The translations under genes and the position numbers were made by a program. DNA of 64,000 nt, taken from NCBI GenBank assembly GCA_018335755.1, contig JAGXRK010000012.1:1-64000 (forward strand), read 5' to 3'. How positions within the stretch are numbered: position 1 is the first letter of the stretch; every line of letters starts with the position of its first letter. Shown here piece after piece: positions 18,521-28,484 of the stretch. The notes under the pieces were generated by a model that ran no database searches, was not told the origin of the DNA, and saw only the letters and a program-made list of their open reading frames with translations. The DNA comes from Ignavibacterium sp. GTDB taxonomy: Bacteria > Bacteroidota > Ignavibacteria > Ignavibacteriales > Ignavibacteriaceae.

Positions 18521-20067
18521 AATTACAGGTAATACTCTTATTGATCTTACTGTCTGGAATATTTTCTCAGATTCAGAGTCAGGTGGATAATTATAAATTA
18601 AATACTGAAGCTGATAAATTTTATAAGACCAACTCACAAAATCCAACTAGCAATACAATTACAGATATGATAGCACTTGGAGATACAGTATGGCTTGGTA
18701 CCAGCAGAGGAGTCAGTTTATCGACTGACCGCGGTGAAACATGGACAAACTTTTTTGGCAATCCCCAATTCGGCACAGACAATGTTTCATCTATTGGATA
18801 TTACAATGGAGTTTTGTGGGCTGCTACTGCCCGCACGGTTGAACAAAATAACCAGCGATTACCTCAAGGCACAGGTTTGAAATATACTTCAGATCTTGGC
18901 AGAACCTGGAACTCAATTCCTCAGCCACTTGATGACCCATCTGACTCAACCGTTCAATATGGAATTAACACCTTAAGGGCTTTACCTGTTACTGTGGCTG
19001 TTCAAAATCTTGCTTACGACATTGCTTTTACACCTGGTACTATCTGGATCGCTACATTTGCTGGTGGATTAAGAAAAAGTATTGATATGGGTCAATCCTG
19101 GAAGCGTGTAGTGCTTCCTCCCGATAGCCGTAATTCGATTATGCCTACCGATGAACTTAATTTTTGTTTATCACCTGTGCCAGGTAATTTTTGTTCCGTT
19201 GGAAATTTGAATCATCGTGTCTTTTCTGTAATTGCAACAGATGATAATACACTATATGCTGGTACAGCAAACGGAGTTAATAAATCCACAGACAATGGGA
19301 TTAGCTGGGTTAAATTCAATCATCAGAATCAGGATGAACCTATTAGCGGAAATTTTATAACTGCATTGGGCTTTAATAATACTAACAATACTCTTTGGGC
19401 TTCCACCTGGAAGGCAGAAGATCCTGATGAATTTTATGGCGTCAGTTATTCCACTAACGGAGGAGAAAGCTGGAAAACAACTTTACGGGAAGAGAGACCA
19501 CACAATTTTGGATTTAAACAAAGCCAAACTATTGTTGCAACAGGAAATGGAGCATTCAGAACTCGTGATGGAGGTAAAACCTGGATAACTCCCGGTAGTA
19601 TTTTCGATCCTGTATCTGATGTTACTCTGAATACAAACGTGTTTTTCAGTGCTGCATCACAAGGTGCTGATGTCTGGCTTGGATCGGATGATGGTTTGGC
19701 AAAAATCAGGGAAACAGGTTTTTGGCAAGGCACCTGGAAAGTATTCATTGCATCTGCTCCGCTTTCAGCTGAAGATGATACTTATTGTTATCCCAATCCT
19801 TTTTCTCCGAGACAGGATCAGTTAAAGATAAAATACAGTACTGGAAATAAAGATGCTGATGTTACTATTCGGGTATATGATTTTGCTATGAATTATGTTT
19901 CAACTGTAATTCAGAATGCTCAACGAAATAAGAATATTGAAAGTGCACCCGATTACTGGGATGGCCGGGATGCAAACGGAAATTTTGTCCCAAATGGAGT
20001 TTATATTTATCGCGTTGAAGTTGAAGGCAAAGAACCGGTTTTTGACAAAGTAATAGTTCTTCAATAA
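18517..20067 (+). CDS. Secreted BNR/ligand-binding beta-propeller protein with FlgD-like C-terminal domain
   Basis: 516 aa; repeated VWLGTSRGVSLSTDRGETWTNF-type blades; C-terminus CYPNPFSPRQDQ...YWDGRDANGNFVPNGVYIYRVEVEG. Confidence 0.85.
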   Translation: MKLQVILLLILLSGIFSQIQSQVDNYKLNTEADKFYKTNSQNPTSNTITDMIALGDTVWLGTSRGVSLSTDRGETWTNFFGNPQFGTDNVSSIGYYNGVLWAATARTVEQNNQRLPQGTGLKYTSDLGRTWNSIPQPLDDPSDSTVQYGINTLRALPVTVAVQNLAYDIAFTPGTIWIATFAGGLRKSIDMGQSWKRVVLPPDSRNSIMPTDELNFCLSPVPGNFCSVGNLNHRVFSVIATDDNTLYAGTANGVNKSTDNGISWVKFNHQNQDEPISGNFITALGFNNTNNTLWASTWKAEDPDEFYGVSYSTNGGESWKTTLREERPHNFGFKQSQTIVATGNGAFRTRDGGKTWITPGSIFDPVSDVTLNTNVFFSAASQGADVWLGSDDGLAKIRETGFWQGTWKVFIASAPLSAEDDTYCYPNPFSPRQDQLKIKYSTGNKDADVTIRVYDFAMNYVSTVIQNAQRNKNIESAPDYWDGRDANGNFVPNGVYIYRVEVEGKEPVFDKVIVLQ

Positions 20068-20218
20068 TTCAATTTCAATCATTCAATTAATAAATCATCC
20101 AAACAGAGTTAAATGATTGAATTTTGCATTCAGCTAAACCTAATTTATGCATGTTAGAACTCGAATTAAAAATAGCTTCGACCGGCAGTCTTGAACTTGA
20201 ACTTAGTATGAGGAATTT

Positions 20219-21220
20219 TTGAAAAAATATTTAATTACTTTTTTATTATTACTGGTTAACGTCGCTGCAGCTCAACCATCCTTCAGTGATTTAGCAGTTA
20301 AACCCGGTTCATTCAGCAGGATGGGCTTCGGTGCGCGAGGCATTGGTATGGGTAATGCTATGAGTGCGATTACCGATGGAAATCTTGTTTCGTATTATAA
20401 CCCTGCCATTACAGTCTATCAGCAAAATAATTCGTTCCAGACATCATATACATTTTTATCATTCGATAGATCATTAAATTTCTTAAACTTTACCAGAAAA
20501 TTTGACTTCTATTCAAAAAAAGACTCATTATTAGTTGACCCCAAACCTTCTTCTACCGCAGGAGTTAGTGTTGGAATTATTAATTCCGGTATCACAAAAA
20601 TTGATGGAAGAGATAACAACGGACTTAAAACCAAAGAGCTTTCAACTTCTGAAAATCAGTTCTTTTTAAGTGTTGCAAACAGATTTTCTGATAAAATATC
20701 CATTGGTATATCAGCCAAAATGTATTACTATAAATTATATGAAGAAATAACTACAACAGGAATAGGTCTGGATATTGGAGCGCTTTATAAGGTAAATGAT
20801 GAAATTAACATTGCTCTGATGATTTCTGATTTGAACAGTAAATATAGTTGGGATACCGCTCCGGTTTACGATAGAGATGGCATTACCACAACAGATATTT
20901 TTCCTGTTCTGAAAAAAATTGGTGTTAGTTATAATAAAAAAGATATTGGACTGATTACAGGGATTGAATTTGAAAATAGTAACGCAGGTACAAATACTGT
21001 CAGGTTCGGTTTTGAATATAATGTTTTTGACGAGTTCTATCTGCGTGCCGGACTTGATCAATGGAATCTTAGTAACCAGGATTGGCCAGTAAAACCATCA
21101 GCAGGTTTTTCATTCTTTAAGCAATTTGATGGTATTATCATTGGTGTTGATTATGCTTTTCAAATTGAACAATATTCCTCATCAGACAGGCATATTGTTG
21201 GAGCGAGTGTTAATTTTTAA
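20219..21220 (+). CDS. PorV/PorQ family outer-membrane protein (paralog 1)
   Basis: 333 aa; signal peptide, KPGSFSRMGFGARGIGMGNAMSAITDGNLVSYYNPA; TTG start. Confidence 0.85.
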   Translation: MKKYLITFLLLLVNVAAAQPSFSDLAVKPGSFSRMGFGARGIGMGNAMSAITDGNLVSYYNPAITVYQQNNSFQTSYTFLSFDRSLNFLNFTRKFDFYSKKDSLLVDPKPSSTAGVSVGIINSGITKIDGRDNNGLKTKELSTSENQFFLSVANRFSDKISIGISAKMYYYKLYEEITTTGIGLDIGALYKVNDEINIALMISDLNSKYSWDTAPVYDRDGITTTDIFPVLKKIGVSYNKKDIGLITGIEFENSNAGTNTVRFGFEYNVFDEFYLRAGLDQWNLSNQDWPVKPSAGFSFFKQFDGIIIGVDYAFQIEQYSSSDRHIVGASVNF

Positions 21221-21306
21221 TTTAAAAAGTAAAAAGTCAAAAATAAAAATGTATAAACTTTTATAATCTGAAAGTTTAATAAATAGTCAACTAATAAGTA
21301 CTGAAT

Positions 21307-22203
21307 ATGTTCAAAATAATTTTTGTTTTAATTATATCCTCGTTATCAATTTACGCACAATCAGCAGGAAGTACCGGACTTAGTTTCCTAAAATTCGGAT
21401 ACGGAGCCCGCAATATTGCAATGGGCGATGCCGGAACAGCCTCTTCCAATGATATTACTGCCTTATTCTATAATCCCTCTAAACTTTCAATGCAGCAAGG
21501 TTCAGAAATATTCTTTATGCATAACGAATGGATACAGGATGTAAGGAGTGAGGTTGTCGGGATAAGGTCTAAAGTATTCGGATTACAATTTGCATTAGGT
21601 TTTAATGTTACAACAATAAGTGATATTGAAGTGAGAACTCGTCCCGGAGAACCCGATACAAAGTTCGATGCGAATTACTTTTACGGAAGTCTATCAACTG
21701 GATTTAACTTAAGCAATGATCTCTCCATTGGAGGTACATTTAAATATTTATATGAAGGAATGCTCTCTGATGAAGCTAACGGATATGGATTTGATATCGG
21801 ATTGAATTATTTATTGCCCTATGACGGTTTATCACTTGGTGCCGCAATTCGCAACATCGGATCAATGAGTGAATTAAGATTAGATAAAACAAAACTTCCT
21901 TCAGAAATAAGAATCGGACCTGCTTATTCTTTTAATTTGAGTGATACAAAGTTCAACTTTACAACTGTGGCGGAATATCATAAATATTTAGATGATGATG
22001 CAAATCATATAAATATTGGAGTTGAAGTATTTTATAATAACCTGATAGCGCTAAGAGGCGGCTATCAGACAGGATACGAATCAAGAGATTTTACTGCAGG
22101 TATCGGAGTTTCCTGGGGTAATCTTAAATTCGATTATGCATTTTTGCCATTCCAATTGGGATTGGGAAGTGCAAATCTCTTTTCATTACAATTTAAGTTC
22201 TGA
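21307..22203 (+). CDS. PorV/PorQ family outer-membrane protein (paralog 2)
   Basis: 298 aa; GSTGLSFLKFGYGARNIAMGDAGTASSNDITALFYNPSKL; C-terminal aromatic residue (LQFKF). Confidence 0.88.
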   Translation: MFKIIFVLIISSLSIYAQSAGSTGLSFLKFGYGARNIAMGDAGTASSNDITALFYNPSKLSMQQGSEIFFMHNEWIQDVRSEVVGIRSKVFGLQFALGFNVTTISDIEVRTRPGEPDTKFDANYFYGSLSTGFNLSNDLSIGGTFKYLYEGMLSDEANGYGFDIGLNYLLPYDGLSLGAAIRNIGSMSELRLDKTKLPSEIRIGPAYSFNLSDTKFNFTTVAEYHKYLDDDANHINIGVEVFYNNLIALRGGYQTGYESRDFTAGIGVSWGNLKFDYAFLPFQLGLGSANLFSLQFKF

Positions 22204-22286
22204 TATTTAATCCTTTCCGATTGAGTTTTGTAAATGTTATTTTTCAATAACTAATTACACAAACTTTTCATTAACTGTGAATTCTT

Positions 22287-23258
22287 ATGCTTGAATTTTT
22301 TCAATATGATGGTAAGAATCTATCTCCCGAAGAATGGGATAGTTTTGTCGATGCATCAGATAACGGAACAATGTTCAACAAACGTTTATTTCTAAACTAT
22401 CACAATAAAAGTAAATTCAATGATGTTTCATTCTTTGCAAGGAAGAATGGAAAATTATTTTCTGTGCTTACTGCGGCAATTATCGAAAGAGATGGAAAGA
22501 AAATTCTTGCCTCGCATCCCGGAGCATCTTACGGAAGCTTTGTTTATCCTTCTGATCTGAATTTTCGTGAGGCTCACGATCTTGTTGAATACCTCGTGGA
22601 ATATGCCAAAGAAAAAAAGGCAGACAGAATCCAATTGACATTAGCGCCTATTATTTATCAGACAAAGTACTCAAACTATATTGACTTTGCTTTAGTTCGA
22701 AATGGATTCACATATTTGAAAAGGGAAGTGTCAAGCATCGTGCAATTGGATTTTAATCCGGATGAGTTATTAAACACTTATCGCGCCGAAGCAAGAACTG
22801 CAACGAAGAAAGCATTGAAGAAAGGCGTTGAGATAGTTGAAACTGATAGGTTTGATGAATACTACGAAATACTTAAAAAAAATCTTAAGTTAAGACACGG
22901 TGTTAATCCTGCACATACACTTGATGAATTAAAAAATTTAAAGAAAATGTTTCCAACTACAATAAAATTGTGGGGAGCATTTCTTAAAGACGAATTAATT
23001 GCCGGTGTATGTAATTTCTCTGTAAATAAAAATGTTGTATTGGCTTTTTATATCAGTCATGATGAAGCTTATCAGGAATACCGCCCGGTTAATCTACTAT
23101 TCTATGAAATAATGAAACGTTATCAGACAGAAGGTTATAAGTTTCTTGATTTTGGAATTTTCACAGTAATAATGGAACCGAATTGGGGTCTGGGAAGATT
23201 TAAAGAAAATTTTGGTGCACGGGGAATATTCAGAGATACTTTTGTTAAAGATATCTGA
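22287..23258 (+). CDS. FemAB/GNAT-like acyltransferase family protein
   Basis: 323 aa; YRAEARTATKKALKKGVEI and GVCNFSVNKNVVLAFYISHDEAYQEYRPVNLLFYEIMKRY typical of FemAB-like folds. Confidence 0.75.
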   Translation: MLEFFQYDGKNLSPEEWDSFVDASDNGTMFNKRLFLNYHNKSKFNDVSFFARKNGKLFSVLTAAIIERDGKKILASHPGASYGSFVYPSDLNFREAHDLVEYLVEYAKEKKADRIQLTLAPIIYQTKYSNYIDFALVRNGFTYLKREVSSIVQLDFNPDELLNTYRAEARTATKKALKKGVEIVETDRFDEYYEILKKNLKLRHGVNPAHTLDELKNLKKMFPTTIKLWGAFLKDELIAGVCNFSVNKNVVLAFYISHDEAYQEYRPVNLLFYEIMKRYQTEGYKFLDFGIFTVIMEPNWGLGRFKENFGARGIFRDTFVKDI

Positions 23259-24334
23259 TGTTGAAAATCCTTCACATAGCTCCTGTTAATTTTGCCGGCG
23301 TTCCCTACAGTTTTTTCCAGATGCATAACTCTGTTGGAGATCATTCAAGAATAATTACACTTCACAAAAACGATAAAGATTTTCCTGAAGACATTTGTTT
23401 GAATTTACACCTGCCAAAATCTGATCTGGCAAAAATTTGGCGGAAGAAAAAAGTAGAATTAACGGAATCGCAATTTGCTGATAAACTTCATTTCTTCACT
23501 CCCAAAAACTCTTTTGAAATATTCTACTTTAAGATCAGCGATCTACTTCGTCGTAATTCTATTTATGAAGCAATTGAAAAATATGAATTGGATGATTTTG
23601 ATATTATTCATTATGATGGAGGTTTGGACTTTTTTAGAAATTCTAGTCAGGCAATAAAATGGAAAAAGCAGGGGAAGAAAATTGTTTGTGTTTATTACGG
23701 TAGTGATTTACGAACCCGGGGTCTGATCAATGAAATGAATGACATATCTCACTTGAATATAACTTCAGAGTATGATCATCTTAAATTAAAACCTGATCTG
23801 GAATATATATATTATCCTTACGATCCATTAGAACTACCAGGACGAAAAGCTATTGATGATGGAACAATCAGGATTGTTCATTCACCCACTAACAGAAAAT
23901 TTAAAGGAACAGATTTAATTATTTCTGTTATTGAAAAAATAAAAAAAGAAAAGAAAATAAAATTTTTGTTACTGGAAAATCAGCCGAGGCATAACGTGTT
24001 GGAAATAAAAGCGGCATCAGATATTTGTATTGACCAGGTTGGCGGCACTATGGGTGGTACCGGTTATGGTAAAGCCGGTCTTGAAACCTTGGCAATGGGG
24101 ATTCCAACAATTACTAATATGACTGATGATTATGAAAATTGGCTGCCTGAGAATCCTTTTGTAGTTGCTAATGATGCTGAGCAGTTATATAAAAGTCTTA
24201 ATGAATTAATTGAGAGTAAGCAGCTAAGAGATGAAAAAGGTGAAAGAGGGGAAAAATGGGTTAGTCAGTTTCACGGTTTTCATTCAGTTGATAAAAAATT
24301 AAAAGAGCTTTATAAAAAATATGGGATTATTTGA
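23258..24334 (+). CDS. Glycosyltransferase (GT4-like)
   Basis: 358 aa; CVYYGSDLRTRG, HSPTNRKFKGTDLIISVIEK, GGTGYGKAGLETLAMGIPTIT. Confidence 0.75.
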   Translation: MLKILHIAPVNFAGVPYSFFQMHNSVGDHSRIITLHKNDKDFPEDICLNLHLPKSDLAKIWRKKKVELTESQFADKLHFFTPKNSFEIFYFKISDLLRRNSIYEAIEKYELDDFDIIHYDGGLDFFRNSSQAIKWKKQGKKIVCVYYGSDLRTRGLINEMNDISHLNITSEYDHLKLKPDLEYIYYPYDPLELPGRKAIDDGTIRIVHSPTNRKFKGTDLIISVIEKIKKEKKIKFLLLENQPRHNVLEIKAASDICIDQVGGTMGGTGYGKAGLETLAMGIPTITNMTDDYENWLPENPFVVANDAEQLYKSLNELIESKQLRDEKGERGEKWVSQFHGFHSVDKKLKELYKKYGII

Positions 24335-25472
24335 GCAGAGTATCGACTAGTGATAGCAGCTTATTCGATTCAGTTTCCCAGTTTTTACCATTTTCAATAA
24401 TCTTTCTTCCCTCTAATGAATGACTTTTCAGCATCGATTTATTATCAATATAATCTGTTATCCTATCAACAATTTCATCAACATTATCAGGATTAACCAG
24501 GAATCCACAACTAATATCACCAATTTCATTTCGTATTGCTGAAATATCAGAGTAAATAAATGGTTTCCCACATGCCATATATTCAAACAATTTGATGGGC
24601 AAAGAGTTCTTATAAATAAAATTTAACTTTCTTAAATCAAAACAGATATCAGCATCTTTAATCAGAAAATACACTTTATCGTAATCAGTCCAGTGTTTGA
24701 AAGTAATATTTACGTTGTCCTGATGAGCAATGAGTCTCTTGAATTTAATTTCTTCTTCTTCATAAGTGAATTTACCGGCGATAATTATACTTACAAACAA
24801 ACCAGGTCTTTTAACTGCAAGTGCTTTTGCCACCTCAAAAAGCTGAATTATACCTCTTTCAATTGTAATTACTCCAGCATAACAAAGAACTATTTTATCA
24901 TTAGCAATAAGAGGTGGTGTGTAATTAAAGAATTTTAGTACCGGGTAATATCCGATTATGGTGCTATGCTTGAGAGGTGCAATTATCTTATATCTCCGCT
25001 TCTTAACCGATTCTCCTACTACTATCCAATCGCACAAGTTTGATGTCAAAATATTCAACAAAAACAGAATAATGTAATTGAAAATTCTTCTTAATCCAAT
25101 TAATTTGGTTGTGATGTTTTCCGGGTACCATTCTGTTACGTCATATACAATTTTAACCTTTTTATTTTTTTTCTTGAATTGTATTGCGGCTAAAATAGTC
25201 AACGGTTGCGCACAAAAAACTAATTCGGGATTAAAATCTGAAAGGTGAATCAGAAATTGCTCTATTTTAGCCTTCGGTTTATTTAAATCAATAAAACCTA
25301 TTATTTGAATATTATCATTGACAGTATTGATATTCTCTTTAGAAGATATGATACAGACATCAAATTTTTCGGAAAGAGTTTTACCAAATTTCCAAAATAT
25401 TCTCTCATCATAAGGTAAGTGGCCTGATGTGATTATTGCTATCCTTTTACGCTTATCCAATTCTTTAATCAA
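24327..25472 (-). CDS. Glycosyltransferase family 4
   Basis: 381 aa; SGHLPYDERIFWKFGKTL, LCYAGVITIERGIIQLFEVAK, KLFEYMACGKPFIYSDI. Confidence 0.85.
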   Translation of the reverse strand: MIKELDKRKRIAIITSGHLPYDERIFWKFGKTLSEKFDVCIISSKENINTVNDNIQIIGFIDLNKPKAKIEQFLIHLSDFNPELVFCAQPLTILAAIQFKKKNKKVKIVYDVTEWYPENITTKLIGLRRIFNYIILFLLNILTSNLCDWIVVGESVKKRRYKIIAPLKHSTIIGYYPVLKFFNYTPPLIANDKIVLCYAGVITIERGIIQLFEVAKALAVKRPGLFVSIIIAGKFTYEEEEIKFKRLIAHQDNVNITFKHWTDYDKVYFLIKDADICFDLRKLNFIYKNSLPIKLFEYMACGKPFIYSDISAIRNEIGDISCGFLVNPDNVDEIVDRITDYIDNKSMLKSHSLEGRKIIENGKNWETESNKLLSLVDTLLK

Positions 25473-25515
25473 TATTTTGTAAATTTATTCAGTTAATAAT
25501 TTCAATATTACTCTT

Positions 25516-26274
25516 ATGAAAAATAAAAATAAAATCTCTGTAACAATAATTACAGGTAATGAAGAAGGCAATATTCGTGAATGCCTGGAAAGCGCTAAAT
25601 GGGCTGATGAAATTATTGTAGTTGATTCCGAAAGTACTGATAAAACAGTTGAAATAGCTAAATCGTTTACTGAAAAGGTTTTTATCCGTAAATGGGAGGG
25701 TTATGCCTCTCAAAAGAGTTTCGCTATGAACCAGGCTTCGAATGAATGGGTTCTGAGTCTTGATGCTGATGAACGAGCTACACAGGAATTAGCTGAAGAA
25801 ATTCTATCTTCCGATATTGATAATTTTGATGGATATAAAATTCGACGTAATAATTATTTCATTGGTAAACAGATTACAGGATGCGGGTGGGGGAATGATT
25901 ATCAGTTGAGGCTATTTAAAAAATCTAAAACCAAACTTACAGATAGACTCGTTCACGAAGGTTTTATTGTTGATGGGAATATATCTGAACTAAAAGCGGC
26001 AATGAAACATTTTTCTTACAGAAATCTTAAGGATGGATTCAGTAAAATCAATGAATATTCGACTCTTGAAGCAAATGAAAAAGCGAAACGTAAAAGAATA
26101 ACCGGACTTAGATTAGTATTTTTTCCGATTTGGGCTTTTATTCAGCATTATTTTATACGCAAAGGGTTTAAGGATGGAAAACACGGTTTAATAGTATCAC
26201 TGATGCACGCAATCACAAAACTTCAGGTTTATATGAAAATATGGGAAATAAAATTAACCAATCATAATAGATGA
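25516..26274 (+). CDS. Glycosyltransferase family 2 (WaaE/KdtX-like)
   Basis: 252 aa; VTIITGNEEGNIRECLESAKWADEIIVVDSESTDKTVEIA, WVLSLDADERAT. Confidence 0.88.
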   Translation: MKNKNKISVTIITGNEEGNIRECLESAKWADEIIVVDSESTDKTVEIAKSFTEKVFIRKWEGYASQKSFAMNQASNEWVLSLDADERATQELAEEILSSDIDNFDGYKIRRNNYFIGKQITGCGWGNDYQLRLFKKSKTKLTDRLVHEGFIVDGNISELKAAMKHFSYRNLKDGFSKINEYSTLEANEKAKRKRITGLRLVFFPIWAFIQHYFIRKGFKDGKHGLIVSLMHAITKLQVYMKIWEIKLTNHNR

Positions 26275-27275
26275 AGCAGTTAAGATTACTCATTACCCGC
26301 ATAGATAGGATTGGTGATGTTGTTTTATCTACCCCAATTCCGCGTGAAGTTAAAAAAAAGTATCCCAATAGTTTTATTGCTTTACTAGTTCGAAAACAAA
26401 CAAAAGATATTTATACCAATAATCCTTATGTTGATGAAATAATTATTCTGAATGAAAAAAATAGCTGGAGAGGATTCTGGCAGAATATAAAAGCAATAAG
26501 GAAATTCAAATTCACCCATGCATTTATGCTTCTTCCGCAAGAAAGGTTAAACTGGATTTTATTTGCCAGTCTGATTCCTACTCGAATTGGTGTTGGTCAT
26601 AAGTTGTATCAGTTTCTAACTTTTACAAGATATGTTGATAGAAAAAAATACAGGGAAGAAAGACACGAAGCAGATTATTCACTCGATATGGTTAGAAAGA
26701 TTGGTATTACTCCTGAATCTAATCATCCTGAGATCTTTTTATCTGATATTGAAAAAAACGAAGTAGCCGAACTTAGAAATAAATATAAAGGAAAAACGCT
26801 TGTCGGAATTAATTCAACCTATGGAAACTCTGCGCCGAATATCACACCTACTCAATATCATAAGCTTATTTATAAGCTTACGCACTATACAAATATTAAA
26901 ATCATCCTGACTGATTATATGGTTCCGAAAGAACTTAAAAATATTCCTGGAGTTGACTATTCCGGACAGAACACTTCTGTTCGTGATCTTATCAATATAC
27001 TTGCCGCCCTGGATGTTTTGATATCCTGCAGTACAGGACCAATGCATATTGCTGCAGCATTAAAAGTCCCGACAATTTCTTTGTTCTGTCCTCTGCCAGC
27101 CTGTTCGCCTAAACTTTGGGGACCACTAGGAAACAATTCGAGAGTATTACTTCCCGAAGATGGTTATTGTGGCAGGATTTGTTCAGGCGATCCAAAGACC
27201 TGCAGTTTTGAAGGAGAGGGCGGAATCGACTCAGAAAAAATAATTCTAACAGTTAAACAATTTCTCAAAATCTGA
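26271..27275 (+). CDS. Glycosyltransferase family 9 (heptosyltransferase-like)
   Basis: 334 aa; LLITRIDRIGDVVLSTPIPREVKKKYP, SCSTGPMHIAAALKVPTISLF. Confidence 0.88.
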   Translation: MKQLRLLITRIDRIGDVVLSTPIPREVKKKYPNSFIALLVRKQTKDIYTNNPYVDEIIILNEKNSWRGFWQNIKAIRKFKFTHAFMLLPQERLNWILFASLIPTRIGVGHKLYQFLTFTRYVDRKKYREERHEADYSLDMVRKIGITPESNHPEIFLSDIEKNEVAELRNKYKGKTLVGINSTYGNSAPNITPTQYHKLIYKLTHYTNIKIILTDYMVPKELKNIPGVDYSGQNTSVRDLINILAALDVLISCSTGPMHIAAALKVPTISLFCPLPACSPKLWGPLGNNSRVLLPEDGYCGRICSGDPKTCSFEGEGGIDSEKIILTVKQFLKI

Positions 27276-28408
27276 TGAAGAAAATTCTGCTTGCTCCCAA
27301 CGCATTTAAAGAATGTGCAGATTCTGTAGAAATTACAAGAATACTCTCATCGGAGCTTAGGAAATGTATAAACTGGGAAATAATTGAAAAACCTCTCTCT
27401 GATGGGGGAGATGGTTTTTTACAAGTATGTGAAATATTATTTCAAGGAAGTCGTTTAACTTATTTAATTAAAAATATTTATGATGAACAACTAATTCCTA
27501 TTGATGTAGTTTATTCGAAGAAGAATAAATCTGTATATATAGAATCAGCAGAAGTATTAGGGTTGAAAAGAACCCCCGGTGAATTTAGGAACCCTATATT
27601 ATTAAATAGCAAAGGCTTAGGCGATTTAATTCATTTAATTAAGAGTGACATATCCTCCGGAAAAATTGATGTTGAAAAAGTAATAATTGGTGTTGGAGGA
27701 ACTGCCACGGTTGATTTTGCACTTGGTGCTGCTTCTGTTTTTGGTTTGAAACTATTGGACAATGATAACAATAAACTGGAGGTAATTCCTGCTAATTACA
27801 TAAAAGTAAAAGAGATAGAATACTACAAACCTACTTTTCCCTTTGAATTGGAAATCGTTGCCGATGTAAAAACACCTCTGTTTGGAAAAAACAATGCAAT
27901 TGAAATGTATTCTAGGCAGAAAGGTGCAGATTCTGATCAAATTAAAAAATTAATAACAGCTTTTACTAATATTTATAACATATTGTTAAATAATAAATTA
28001 ATTAAATCAGATAAACGGTTAAATGGAGCTGGTGGAGGACTTTCGGCTGGTTTACAGATTTTATTTGATGCTAATATTATATCTTCAAAAGATTTTATTG
28101 ATAAAACATTACTTTCTGGTATTGAAAAAAATAATATTGATGTAGTGATAACGGGAGAGGGAGCATTCGATGAGCAAAGTCTTCAGGATAAGGGAGCAAA
28201 TATAATTATCAAGAAATTTAACGAATATGACAAACCGATTTTTCTCATTTGCGGTACCATTGAAAAGTCAGTAGCCGACAAATTACCCCCAGTGGTAAAA
28301 GTTATTGAGATAGTTGACTTTTTTAATTCTAAGGAAGATTCTATAAAGTATTATGTAACCGGGCTGCAGAAAGCAGTTAAAGAGATAATCATTCACCTGA
28401 ATTTCTAA
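27275..28408 (+). CDS. Glycerate kinase
   Basis: 377 aa; LLAPNAFKECADSVEITR, KPLSDGGDGFLQV, IIGVGGTATVDFALG, NGAGGGLSAGLQ, DVVITGEGAFDEQS. Confidence 0.93.
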   Translation: MKKILLAPNAFKECADSVEITRILSSELRKCINWEIIEKPLSDGGDGFLQVCEILFQGSRLTYLIKNIYDEQLIPIDVVYSKKNKSVYIESAEVLGLKRTPGEFRNPILLNSKGLGDLIHLIKSDISSGKIDVEKVIIGVGGTATVDFALGAASVFGLKLLDNDNNKLEVIPANYIKVKEIEYYKPTFPFELEIVADVKTPLFGKNNAIEMYSRQKGADSDQIKKLITAFTNIYNILLNNKLIKSDKRLNGAGGGLSAGLQILFDANIISSKDFIDKTLLSGIEKNNIDVVITGEGAFDEQSLQDKGANIIIKKFNEYDKPIFLICGTIEKSVADKLPPVVKVIEIVDFFNSKEDSIKYYVTGLQKAVKEIIIHLNF

Positions 28409-28484
28409 CTTTTATACCTTCGCCAATTTTTATTAAATTGCACCAAAATTATAAGCTCGTTTATTCAGAAATTAAGGTTTGTAA

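Noticed and set aside
24327-24334. Possible frameshift or gene fusion at the 24334/24327 overlap
   Set aside because: Genes are convergent, each with complete glycosyltransferase motifs and its own stop, so this is a simple tail-to-tail overlap.
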